Part shown: positions 33,586 to 44,454 of the stretch, in pieces
Numbering within the stretch: the first letter of the stretch is position 1
How the letters are laid out: every line of letters begins with the position of its first letter
Assembly (NCBI GenBank): GCA_016271365.2
Contig: CM057456.1
Span: 161,126,501-161,190,500 of the forward strand
Direction: 5' to 3'
Origin: Neoceratodus forsteri
Lineage: Eukaryota > Chordata > Ceratodontiformes > Ceratodontidae
DNA length: 64,000 nt
Notes under the pieces: generated by a model
The model's input: the letters and a program-made list of their open reading frames with translations, nothing else
Databases searched by the model: none
Told to the model about the DNA's origin: nothing
Made by a program: the position numbers and the translations under genes

Positions 33586-34179
33586 TTAAATCAGCAGTGC
33601 AACAATCTGGTGAAAATTTTGACCTATACTTTTTTATGCTATTTTAGATTGCCACTTACCTCCTGACTTGTATGATATCCTTCTTTCTGCAATTTGAAGC
33701 TGCTTGAGTAAATTTTTTCATGCCTGAAATAATAAAAGGATCACTCCTTTTAATATGTATGACTCGGACCAGGTTTTCATCAGTATTTGTAGCTGTTGTT
33801 GAACAACTATTGTTCTGTAAGGTCAGAGAGCACTGCCTGCTGCATAATAGTTACTTTTAGTCACAACAGAAGTGATATATAAACAATAGATGGACAAAAC
33901 CAGCTGAAAATACTGATGAAGACCTGGTCTGCACCATATTAACCCTTAGGCTGCCAAAAGAATAAGAACGTATAGGAATTGTGGACTATGTCAGTCCGCG
34001 ACACAGCAAGGGTTAAAGGGAGTGCTCCTTTTATTATTTCAGACGTGAAAAAATTACTGAAGCAGACTCAAACTGTGGAAAGAAGGGCATTATCCAAGTC
34101 AGAAGGTAACTGGCAATCTAAAATAGCATAAAAAAGCATAGGTCAAAATGTTCACCAGATTGTTGCACTGCTGTTTTAA
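33586..34179. mobile_element. Fold-back MITE, TTAA ends, about 230-bp arms
   Basis: The left arm (33586-33810) pairs with the complement of the right arm (33900-34179): CAGCAGTGCAACAATCTGGTGA, GCTATTTTAGATTGCCA, TGAAATAATAAAAGGANCACTCC and TTCATCAGTATTT are shared. Both tips lie on TTAA (33586-33589, 34176-34179). The right arm carries the mini-MITE at 33939. Confidence 0.85.
33939..34016. mobile_element. 78-bp TTAA mini-MITE, copy 1
   Basis: TTAACCCTTAGGCTGCC at the left and AGCAAGGGTTAA at the right form short inverted tips bounded by TTAA on both sides. It interrupts the right arm of the fold-back element, whose left arm is uninterrupted at the matching site. piggyBac-like by target and CCCTT tip; no coding capacity. 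Confidence 0.75.
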
Positions 34180-35200
34180 TAAATGAACACACTAGAATCA
34201 TAGAACACAAGAATGTGCAAAGTATAATACCACCCCACATTAAATTTATTCAAAGCAAGGGAATGAGTTGCTTTTTTTTTATTGGTATTGAAAAAGTTTA
34301 ACTTGGTCCACAGGAGGAAATCTGGATACAGCTTTACTTAATCAAGCCCTAAATATCATGATATCGGGGCAGAAAGGGGGTTAGGGTGCACTCAGATGGA
34401 AGTGAGGAAAAGGTAAAGAAAATTTATTGTGGTACTATACTCTATAAAGATCCTACTGAAAGAATGCAACACATATGTCAAGCAGAGAAACACCAGCTTG
34501 GCATAGATGCTGAATTCTTTGGTGCGGTTTTATAGTGCAGGAAGTTAAATTGTGTCCATATTCATTTTTGAGTGGGGGATTGTGAAAAATGTCAGATGGT
34601 TGTCAATTCCGACCCACCTTTTTTCTTCTTTGATGACAAAACTGCTACTTTAAGAAAATGGGCTATGTAGACCATTGTGATCCATCATATTTTCAATAAC
34701 CCCAACTTGTTACACCCTGTGGGTCACTGTCCCACATAGGAAAACAGACCTTCTCACTCCTCTCTGAGTGCAAACCAAGCCCCCTTTTTGTGTTCACAAA
34801 TTCCCCCCCCATCTGCCACTTGCTTAGTGGTAGTGAATTTATATCGCATTTTTTAGTTCTGCATATTTATACAGTCATATAAAATGCCAAATGACATTCT
34901 TTGTAAGCTTCCCTCTATCAGTTTCTTCATATTTCCTCCAGTGTTTACATTTACTGTAGCAGTAAACAGAATGTGTTTAGTACTAAAAATAAAAAGAAAT
35001 TTGCTGGTGGGATTTCTGTTTGGATACCACTGTTAAGGGGAAGCTGCATTTTCAAAACGGGAATACCTGGAAGGATCTAACAGATAATATCCACATTTAG
35101 GTTTACTAGTAGTTGTTACTGTCTTCTCCCTGTGGAACAAAGCAAAATGAATTTGGAATGACAGGACAAGTAATATGGTGCTCAGCAATGAAAAAACTGA
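34180..35200. other. Unclassified stretch
   Basis: No gene or paired ends were found. The sequence is AT-rich with scattered homopolymer runs (for example near 34274 and 34804). Confidence 0.3.
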
Positions 35201-35203
35201 AAC

Positions 35204-35502
35204 AAGCAAAAGGATGAGGAGCACCCACATATGCAGAAAGCACCAAGACTGCAAAAATATTATTCAAAATTCTTTATTTAACTAAAGTGCATAGTGCACC
35301 CACACATAGTGAGCATAACAAAATGATGGCTGAGCCATTCTGAAAGTAATGCTTCTCCCGGCCCCTGCCAGGCATCATCAGAGTGAATCACTGTGATGAT
35401 GCCTGGCAGGGGTCAGAAGAAATGTTAGTTGCAGGAAGGCTCAGCCGCCACTTTTTATGCTCAATATGTGTGGGTACACTATGCTCCTCATCCTTTTGCT
35501 TG
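35204..35502. repeat. Long imperfect hairpin, about 100-bp arms
   Basis: CAAGCAAAAGGATGAGGAGC at about 35204-35223 is exactly the complement of GCTCCTCATCCTTTTGCTTG at about 35483-35502. Inside, ACCCACACATAGTGAGCATA...CCCTGCCAGGCATCATCA (35290-35390) faces TGATGATGCCTGGCAGGGG...TGTGTGGGTACACTATG (35392-35480). It could be a fold-back element or an inverted duplication. Confidence 0.8.
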
Positions 35503-35504
35503 TC

Positions 35505-35757
35505 CCTGTGGAACAGCAGACCGAGATGGGACATGAGCTCAGTCTTCCCAATCTCAGGGATATTGACAGGACTGAACATATGGATATGTTCTCCAGCAGG
35601 ACAGGGACATGCTCTGAAGGTCACAGATGGCAAGTTTAGGGGTAACATTAGGAAGCATATTTTGTTCCAGAAGGTGACAGCCTTCTAAAATGACCTGCCA
35701 ATAGAGACTCTGGACATGAACCCAGCAGAACAGTCCCCAGTGTTGCCCATCCCTTAG
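35505..35757 (+). mobile_element. CR1-like 3' fragment
   Basis: TTTAGGGGTAACATTAGGAAGCA, TTCCAGAAGGTGACAG and AATGACCTGCCAATAGAGAC follow the order of CR1 3' UTRs elsewhere in the window (59660-59730, 61500-61580). Confidence 0.5.
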
Positions 35758-36004
35758 CTTTTGCCAGCACTGAGCCGATACAGCTGTGGAGAGCTTTTAG
35801 GAGTGGTAAGAGCATTGAAAAGAATATGCAGTGCTCTCACCGCACCAGAGACAGATGTAACTGATACTGCTGCGATTACAGAACTGCGCATGCGTGAAAC
35901 TCGTGCATGCACAGTTTGCCCCATTGTCAGACATAACATGGCAGCACTGACATGACTACCTATGTGCCATACTCAAATATGCATAGTTTAAGTCAGCACC
36001 AGTA

Positions 36005-36235
36005 AAAGTAAGACACCACTGAAAATGAGATACTGCATCTCAGCCAGGCTAACCTGTATCAGTACATTGTAGAAGTGGGTAAAATTAGGACTCCTCTGAA
36101 AATGAGATCTTGCTTCTCATCAAAGCTATCCTGTGTCAGTACATTGCCAAAATGGATGAAAGTATGACCCCACTGAATATGACATACTACATCTCAGCCA
36201 GGCTATCCGGCTGTGTCAGTACATTGTAACAATGC
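36005..36235. repeat. Tandem repeat of 77 bp, three units
   Basis: CCACTGAAAATGAGATACTG-type starts at 36014, 36091 and 36168 (77-bp steps), each with a CATCTCAGCCAGGCTA-like block and GTCAGTACATTG. The same monomer family forms the inverted array at 10600-11080. Confidence 0.85.
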
Positions 36236-36239
36236 GATA

Positions 36240-36935
36240 ATACCATCAAGAGGTTCTAGAGACATGTGAACATTGACAGCAAAGCATAAGAGATTCCAAC
36301 ATTTTTCCAGAGCCTCTATGCAGGTGAGTTTTACCATTTAAAATAAATAAAAACAGCCTTAACATTTGTTATAGTGATTTTACTGACAGGCATAATGAAG
36401 TCAGTTGCGTACATGTATTGATTTGAGCATACAGGAAAATGTGCAGGAGTTTGTCCCAGTTTTACATGGAAAATACAGGGAAAAGGAGGGTGCCCTACAG
36501 GGAAAGACTTTGTTCAATATGGGTACACTGCTATCATTCTTTGTAATTCCCTAGGATACCCCTTGCAACCTCAGAAAACCCCTAAAACATTAGCAGCCTA
36601 GCATTTATTTACCCTTCCTACAAGTATAAAGCCATGAGAGTTCCAATGCCACTAATTAGATCCAGAAAGGGTTAACATAAATCAACTCTTCAGAGGAAAT
36701 ACTGTAAATCATTGCCACACACACTCACATTGAGTGAGATGACCACGAATGTAATTTGAAACTATTCTGCAGTTAGATGCTGTTATCTGTTGAAAGTCAT
36801 GTCAGTAAATTATTAGTCTCCAAAGATAACAAGTCGCATTGCAATAAAAAAAAGCTGAGAAAATAGTGTTGGCATTGGTCTACTCAACAGAGACAAGAGA
36901 GTATGTTATTTAACTGGCAAGTAGGAGAAGGATAC
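36240..36935. other. Unclassified stretch
   Basis: AT-rich sequence without recognised repeats or coding blocks. Confidence 0.3.
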
Positions 36936-36939
36936 ACTG

Positions 36940-37405
36940 AAAACTCCCAAAATGTGTGCCATGGTATTTCATTTTTCCAGCTACAGACAGCAAGATGGCT
37001 GTATGCGGCCCTCTTGCATTAGCTCTAAAAATGCTGTTTACCAAGTTGGATTCAAAAGAAAACATGTGTTTCTTGTACTCACTGAAGCACTACAAGGTTG
37101 GGGAGGAGAGGTGATTGTCCAGAGCATTTGTTTCTTAATCCCTAGGCTGCCGAAAGAACTAGAATGAATCTATTTGATTGAGCTCTGGACAGATGTTCGG
37201 TCTGCAGCACTTCAAGGGTTAAATTGAAGGGTTGCAAAGACATGGAAGGATCATTTGAAAACTCCAAAGGCAGTGTTCCATGGTCTGCATCCGGTAGCTC
37301 ATTTTTAGACCTGGTGCAAGAGGGCTGCAGGTTCCGCCTACCTGCAGCCCAAAAAACCTGGAGAAGTGGAAGGGCACAGTTAGGATTACAGTCCCCATTT
37401 TGGTA
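36940..37405. mobile_element. Fold-back element split by a mini-MITE
   Basis: GCGGCCCTCTTGCATTAGCTCTAAAAATG at about 37006-37034 pairs with the complement of CATTTTTAGACCTGGTGCAAGAGGGCTGC at about 37300-37327; weaker pairing extends outward on both sides. The middle contains the TTAA mini-MITE at 37135-37222. The outer edges are approximate. Confidence 0.6.
37135..37222. mobile_element. 88-bp TTAA mini-MITE, copy 2
   Basis: Starts TTAATCCCTAGGCTGCCGAAAGAA and ends TTCAAGGGTTAA, matching the element at 33939-34016 in tip sequence, the AGGCTGCC block and size, with TTAA on both sides. Confidence 0.7.
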
Positions 37406-37499
37406 AACATGGATTTCCGTAGCATACTAAAGGAACATACTGGGTGTGCCCAACATGATCAAAAGTGGATCGCGTCTATATTCATCTTACAGTTCCTTT

Positions 37500-40400
37500 T
37501 CAGTTTAGTTTTTAGTTAGTTTTTATTTCACATAAAACCCTTTATGCGGTGCCTGTTTTCAAAGGGTTTAGAGTCAAAATACAAGTACGACAAGTACAGA
37601 GTAGGTTACAGAATAACACTACAGATAACAGTACAGCATACTTTACAGCAGAGGTCGATTTACGCATCACTAAGCAGAGATAAGACAGTGATCATGTTGT
37701 TTGTGCTTTACAGTGGTAGTCAGAACAAAAGAGCATGTCAGCAAGTTACAGCGAGCCGAGTACAGTGTATATAGAGGTCCAATATGTACCAGTTGTGTAA
37801 AGATTTAGGGGGTCAACGGTAGCAATTGCAACAACCAGGTGGGGTAAGCAAGGAGTAGAGCTGGGATTTGAACAGTTCGACAGAGCAGTCCTTTTTCATG
37901 GAGTCAGGCAGGTAATTCCATTGCTTAGGAAAATGGTACGAGAAGCAGTACTGGCCAAGAGATGTGTATGTGTATGTGGGAGCTTCAGTGAGTGTCGCAT
38001 TACACCCCGTGTTGAGTAGTTGTTATCCATGTAGGAGAACTTGGCCTGAAGCCCTGGAGACAGCAGGCTTTGTATGACTCCGTAACCAATGACCAGGGTG
38101 TGATAGAGCAACCTGGAGTCCAGATTCAACTAGTTCATTTTGCTGTACAACACACAGATGTATGTATCAGGGCTTAGGCCAGGGGCAAAACAGCAGGCCC
38201 TGTTAAGGAGACCCCTGACTCTGGACAAAAAACAGTCGCAGAGCCATAAACCATCATTCCATAATCAACTAAGCATGCAATAAAACACTGTGCCAGTAAT
38301 TTTCTAACTTCTGGTAGAAAGTTGTGTCTGTGTCAGCAGAGTAGCCCTAGCCTCGAGTGGGCTGCCATAACCAGGAGGTCTACGTAGGCACCACTGAAGG
38401 TTAGAGTGCTATCAAGTGTGATCCTGAGATACTGAAAAGTTTTTATTTGCTCAACAGGAGTCCCCACTGAGGATGTAATAGTGAGTACTGGAGGGGGGGG
38501 CTTGCCTCAAGTTGTAAAAATCATGCATTTATTTTTTGGGGTGTTCATAACAAGCAGGTTGGTGGCAAACCAATCCTGGAGGGCAGTAAAGTCAGCCTGA
38601 AGCCAAGGTCTCAGCTTGTCCAGGCACTTGTCACTGGAGAAAATTACAGTATCATCTGCATAGAGTAGTATGCTAGTAGACCTTCATACAACAGGCATTG
38701 TATTTATGGATAAACTGAAAAGAAGACATCCTAGGATAGACCCCTGAGGGACACCTACAGAAACTTGTCTAGCATCAGACAGTGTGGTGCGGCATTTTAC
38801 AGCCCGAGTTCTGTCAGCCAGGTAACCTTTGAACCAGTTGGTTGAATCTTCTGAGAGTCCGAGATTAATTTGTTTCTGGCAGAGGAGGTTATGATTAACA
38901 AGGTCAAAGGCCTTGGTAAGGCCAATGAATAATGGACCCGGTCATTTCCCCTCTGTCCAGGGCACAATGTATTGAGTCTATAAACTCAAGAAGTGCAGTC
39001 ATTGTGCTGAAGTTCTTTCTAAACCCATTCTGTTCATTTACCAGGAGTTTGTACTGACTCAGGTATTGAACAAACTGGCCATTTACAGCCCTCTCAAGGG
39101 TTTTGGTGGGGGGTGGGATGGAGATAAGGCAGTAGTTGGAGGGTAGGTAATTGATGCCACCTTTGAATACAGGGGTCACGTGTGCTATTTTCCAAAGCTT
39201 GGGTACTTGTGCAGTGGAGAGGGATAACTGACAATAGTCTGTAGGGGATAAGTGACTTCCCCAATCACTAGTTTAAACAGCTTCATGTCTATACTATCTG
39301 GTCCAAGTCTAGTTTTTATTTTAGTCCTAGATAGGTAAATGTACACATCAGTCCAGGTAAACCTTCTGAAGTAGAACTTGGGTCTAGTTTAGTGGTTGGG
39401 TGAATCCACTGCTAGGACTGGATGCATATCAGGGTTTGGTATGCATGAAGATAGATCATTCAAAGTTTTATTGAAGGTGTCAGCAATATGCTTGTCCCCT
39501 TCAACTGTGATACCAACAGCTACAATGGGCTGAGGTAGGGATTTTTGGGTGTTGCCCATAATTTAGTTGATGCCATTCCATAGTTGCTTAGGATGGTTTA
39601 TGAGGTTTTTTGCCGTGTCTTGTATAAATCAGCTATAGCTTCCTTGATGCGGACCGTTACGGCATTCCACAGTTCCCTATATTTTTGGAGGTATCTGTGT
39701 TGGCCAAATTCTTTGTAATGGGCAAAGTTTCTATCTCGTTCCCTAGTCAAGGATTTGATGGCTGGAGTATGCCAGGCTTGGGAGTTTCCCTTCCTGTGGA
39801 TGGTCTTGAAGGGGGCAACAATGTCACATATTCTAGTGAACTGAAGGATGAAGTACTGCAAAGCTGCATTCATATCACAAGTACTGGACAGGAAAGACCA
39901 GTTAACTTGTAGCAGGGTTCAGAAATATGGGAGCCTGTGGGTGTGGAACACACGGGATTTGATGTTGGAGGACACTCCTTTGGATACCTTTGCTGACCAT
40001 GTGCAGGTGACAGGGGAATGGCCACTCAGGAAATCAGGCAGGACTGCACTAGAGATGACCATCTCAGGGTGGCTGACTAATATCCAGTCCAGCAGGGTGG
40101 CAGTAGCTGTTTCATAGTTTACCCTGGTAGGGGGGTGATAACCTGTGTGAAGTACACATTAACCAATTTGTCTTTGTACTCCTTGTTATTGCTTGCAAGC
40201 CAGTTGCAGCTGAAGTCTCCCACCATGATTTTTTTGTGTTGTAGTTTCAATCATGCAACGATTTTAATGAAGCCAACGAAGTCAGATGTGACATTCTTTG
40301 GCGGAATATATGCCACTAATAGGTTGAGATTCATTTCACCCTTAGGACCCAGCTTCAGGTTAGTTGAGAGAATTTTGCAGCCTTTGGGTTCTTGGAGGAG

Positions 40401-41100
40401 TCTGCTGGAGCGCATGGAGGATTTAACATATGTGAGACACCCACCCCCCTTTTTTATGGCCTCTGTCTTATCTAAATAGTGTGTAGGTGTCAATATCAAT
40501 TTCTCTGTTTGGAATCTTGCTAGTAAGCCAAGACACTGTGATGTCCACAGTATCAAATTGAAAGTTTGTCACCTAATGCTTAAAATCATTTAGCTTAGGT
40601 AACGTACCTTCCACATTCCAGATATCTTCGATAGGACTTTACAGGGGTAATTGGGCCAGGATTCAGATGGACATTGCCTCCAATGATTAGGAGAAGCAGT
40701 AACACTTGTTGAGTTGTGAGACAGAGCTTGGGTGATGTGGGAAGTTGTGAACCTCTCCTGTATTTTACCTTCAGTGTCATACAGCTAGATTGAGGAAGGA
40801 ATTTTAGTAAGTTTTCTCCTGCATGGCCTCTAACATTTAGTAAGTGGGTTATATAACAGGTTAAGGGGCAAGGGCTGATAGCAGGCCTAATAGATGCTTG
40901 GGCCTGTGTGTTGGTGCCACGAGCAGGGATATTATCAAACAACCCAAAGTTGGGGTAAGTATCATTTGTTGCCTGGGTGTTGTTAGCCCAAACCAGCAGG
41001 GTAACTATCGATATGAGGTCTGTGCTACCCGTCTGAGAAGCAGAGGTAACCGTTTCAGATCCAGGAGCAAGGGGAGCCAACAGGTTAACCGTACCCTATA
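37500..41100 (-). mobile_element. L2/CR1-clade LINE, near full length, decayed
   Basis: On the minus strand: an N-terminal frame (41080-40595) ending in LLLIIGGNVHLNPGP (NPGP at 40652-40663); an apurinic-type endonuclease with GGGCLTYVKSSM and NLLVAYIPPKNVTSDFVGF (40556-40251) and GDFSCNWLA (about 40235), with SGHSPV where SDHxxV is usual; a linker (39873-39598) with RERDRNFAHYK; a reverse transcriptase with TPVFKGG, EQNGFRKNFSTMTALLEFID (39179-38904), a GVPQGS-like VPQGSILG (about 38750) and LYADDTVIFSSD (about 38680-38640); and a C terminus LPHTHT...FLSNGI (38000-37900). The tail in complement, TTTTTAGTTAGTTTTTATTT, ends near 37500. Many frame breaks; inactive. A tandem array lies upstream at 41655-42330. 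Confidence 0.9.
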
Positions 41101-41650
41101 ACTGTAGGTTTAACAGCAAGAGAAAGAAACCAGCATATAAGTATAGGCCACAGTATCAGAGGTGTACGAGTATATAAAGTCCCAGTCAGTAGTACATAAA
41201 CTGTTCTGGAGTAGATAAGGCAGGCTGCCACTCCTAGACCAGTTACTGTGCACAGGGAAAACAGGGTTCACAGCAAGTTAAAGGTTTGCAACCACGAACT
41301 AAACAGTATGTTAACTAGGCATCACATTACAGGAGATGTGGCAACAGAAAAACAGGACTACTGCCCCCCCAACAGTAGATTCAACATGACAATACATTGG
41401 TCTGCAGTTTTGACTAACATTGGTGGATTAGCTTGCTCCCTTACACAGCATCCAGCTGTAGGCAATAAGGGACCATACATGAGCGGTAGTCTGTGATGTT
41501 GTAGCTTCAATGAGTGACACTTGGGGCAGCATGGTGGGCTGACGGCCAGCTGACACTCACAATGTGATGACCTTTGTGCTCCAGACTGCTAGTGCGGAGG
41601 ACTACTTGGTGAGGTCAGGAATATGTACCCACAGGTGTTTTCATGATAGT
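41101..41650 (-). other. Probable 5' untranslated region of the LINE
   Basis: This lies between the N-terminal coding frame of the LINE and the tandem array upstream. No coding block is visible. Assignment to the LINE rests on position alone. Confidence 0.4.
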
Positions 41651-41654
41651 ACAA

Positions 41655-42330
41655 GGAGACAGCTGGAGGAGGGCCTTAGCATGTGTTCTGTGTTCTGATT
41701 GGAGCAGAGTCAAGCTCTATAGTCTTCCCATAATGGAGCATCCTGCGGCGATCGGTGGGGGGAGAGGGGATTTAGTTAGCCAGCAGGGACCCCTGTTCAG
41801 CAGCAGAAATGGTGTCTGCCACATGGCTAGTGGCATTTTCAGGCAGGAACAAAGACACTTTCTGAAGTAGTGAGCTGCATTCTTACTGATTTAGGAGGCA
41901 ACTGGATGAGGGCCATAGCGTGTGTTCTGTGCTCCAATTGGAGCAGAGTCCAGCCCTGTAGTCTTCCCACAATGGAGCATCCCGTGGTGATCATGGGGGG
42001 AGGAGGTTAATTAGCCAGCAGAGCCCCCTCTCGACCCCTGTTCAGCAGCAGAAATGGTGTCTGCTGTGTGGCTAGCAGCATTTTCATGCAGGAGTCCAAG
42101 CCAGGAACAAAGACACTTTCTGGAGTAGTGAGCTGCTCTCCTATTGGTTTAGGAGGCAGCTGGTGGAGGGCCATAGCATGTGTTCATTGCTCCGACTGCA
42201 ACAGACTCCAGCCCTGTAGTCTTTCCACAATGGAGTGTCCCACGGTAATCAATGGGGGGAGGTTGTTAGTTAGCTAGCAGAGCCCCCTCTCAACCCCTGT
42301 TCAGCAGCAGAAATTATTACTATAGCACAT
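41655..42330. repeat. Tandem repeat of 239-258 bp, about 2.7 units, 5' of the LINE
   Basis: AGCTGG(A/T)GGAGGGCC starts at about 41661, 41900 and 42158. Units share GCATGTGTTCTGTG, GGAGCAGAGTCCAGCCCTGTAGTCTTCCC, CAATGGAGCATCCC, CCCCTGTTCAGCAGCAGAAA and GAACAAAGACACTTTCTG. Read in LINE orientation they lie upstream of its 5' end, as promoter monomers do in some other LINEs. Confidence 0.85.
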
Positions 42331-42917
42331 TATTAGTTTTGTGTTTAGCACTCCCTTTAGTTTTTGTGCCATTCCTCCATCTCTACAATTCAGAGTGCCA
42401 TGACTTCCTCTGATATGGAAGGAAGGGCAACATTTTAGCATGGGGACTTAGCTGGGGGGTACAGTGGGCCATGCAGCCTTTTAGCATAGAGCTTCTAGAT
42501 GTGAAATGCTGAAGGCCTTTTTTTGACATGAAAGGAAATAGGTGATATTTGCAGCTTTTGCCATACTGTCTACATATATTAGTTCTTTTCTGAATAAAAT
42601 AAAAACAAACATAATAAAAATGACAAACAAAATAAAACAAACACACAACAAAAACTAAATAATTCAGCTTGTTCCCCTTGATAGCAAGTGACCAGCAGTA
42701 TAATTTTCAAATTCAAAATGGAGAGTCAGCATTTTATATTTTGGCCTTTTGGTCAAAGAAATTACAGTCTGTTCCCTTCACAAGGCTTTTTGCGCGCCCC
42801 CCCCCAAAAAAAAAACCCACAGATAAACTACATTGTCATATCCATTTACCCAGCTGTATAACGGAAGGGACACAGATACCAGGGCAACATGGCTTTTTTA
42901 TTAAGAGTGTCAAGCTT
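42331..42917. other. Unclassified, with A-rich tract
   Basis: An A-rich tract (about 42592-42665, AATAAAATAAAAAC-like) could be a retroposon tail. No partner sequence was identified. Confidence 0.3.
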
Positions 42918-42920
42918 TTG

Positions 42921-44451
42921 GGGTGGGATTCACAAAGCAGGTGCACATGGCGCATCTCAGCTACCCCAGTGCAAATGAGATGCACCGTGCCCAAACTATG
43001 GTAGTCAAAGAAGATGCACCGGAACATGCTCCCAGCACATCCCTTCTGTGAATACCACATTTGCGCCCAACCCGAGAAGCACCGGCGCATCTCCCAGTTC
43101 AGGCTGGGAAACTGATGGGGCAGCACATCTCCAGATGTGCTGCGCCCAATGTTGCCATTCACAGCCACAAACACGCAAATGGGGCCACTAGGCATGTAAG
43201 GTGCAGTGAGTCCATTTGAATGTCATTATGGTCTCATTAGTATGCAGCTTGCAGGGATGCACCCAGCAAAATGCGCCGGGTGCCCTGCAAGGGCTGTGAG
43301 CTGCACACATAGTCCCATGTAGTCCCGTGGTACCTCCCACCCTTCCCCGGCCCGATCACTGTCCAATTTACAAACCGCAATTGCAAAATATCCTTGATGG
43401 TCCAGTGGTTCAGCCTCTTGTCAGAATCCCCAAAGTAACAGAACACGGTGACAATCTTGGTGGTCCAGTGACAACCCAACCCCCCCACCTGCATCACCGG
43501 TAATATGATAGTGAATGCGGCATAATCTATGGTAGTCTAGTACCTGTGTAAATGTGTCTAGTAAATGTGGTATTCATAAAGTTGTGAATGACACAGTACA
43601 GTACACACTGCAAGCCCACTGGTTGACAGTATCCACCAATGGGCTTCCAGGAGTACAGTAGCTGTCATTCACAGGCAGCTCCGCCAGCAGGCAGCCACAG
43701 CGGTATATGGGTGGGTTGAGCTGCCTGCCAACAATTGGAACATGCTGGGATGGGGAGCAGGATGGGGTTGGGGTGCCTGGGGCTGGGGTGCCTGGGGGTG
43801 GGGATCTGCTGACCACCAGGGAGACTTTGGGACTCCTTCGATTTGCAATCGGTCGGCGGGGGTTCTACTAGTCTAACAGGGATTATGTCACATTGAATTT
43901 TATATTACTGGGGATGCGGGCAGGAAGCAGGGCGCCACTGGACTACCAGGGATATTACTGGGTCTGTTACCTCAGGGATTTAGGGTGGGGGGGGAGACCA
44001 CTGGACCACCAGGGGTACATTGAGGTTTGCAACCCGGTATCCGTTCAGGCTGGGGAAGGGTGGGGGTTCCACTAGACTACCAGGGATGCCTGGTGAATGT
44101 TTCTCCACTACGGGGACACAGGACTGCCGGGGTGGGCAGACTGCCATGCTGCTGTCTGCAGTACGGCAGCCTGCATGTGGGTGGACACCCACTTAAGTCT
44201 ACTTGTTGTAGACTTATCTATTGGGGTGCATCTCCAGACTTGCTCCAGAGATGCGCCTCCATGGAAGGTTATGAATAGGGTTGTGCCCCATATGCACAGA
44301 CATGCCCCCTGCACAACCCCTCCAGATGCACCGCATAACATTATGGGTGGTGTGCTGCGCATCAGTGCCCTTCCAGAATCGTGATTGTGCGCAAGTTGGG
44401 GAAGCACCAAACTTGGATGCACTGGGCGCATCCCTTTTGTGAATCCCACCC
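42921..44451. mobile_element. Harbinger-type palindromic MITE (1531 bp), TSD TTG
   Basis: Both ends carry the 16-bp repeat GGGTGGGATTCACAAA (right end in complement) and both flanks read TTG (42918-42920, 44452-44454). The tip shares GGATTCACAAAGCAG with the 8.6-kb Harbinger. GGTGGTCCAGTGG-type words (about 43388, 43459) face complements CCACTGGACTACCAGGG (about 43811, 43928, 44000, 44069). A central hairpin pairs GTGAATGACACAGTACAGTAC (43581-43601) with GTACAGTAGCTGTCATTCAC (43653-43672), around CCCACTGG/CCAATGGG. Architecture matches the element at 12730. No transposase. Confidence 0.85.
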
Positions 44452-44454
44452 TTG

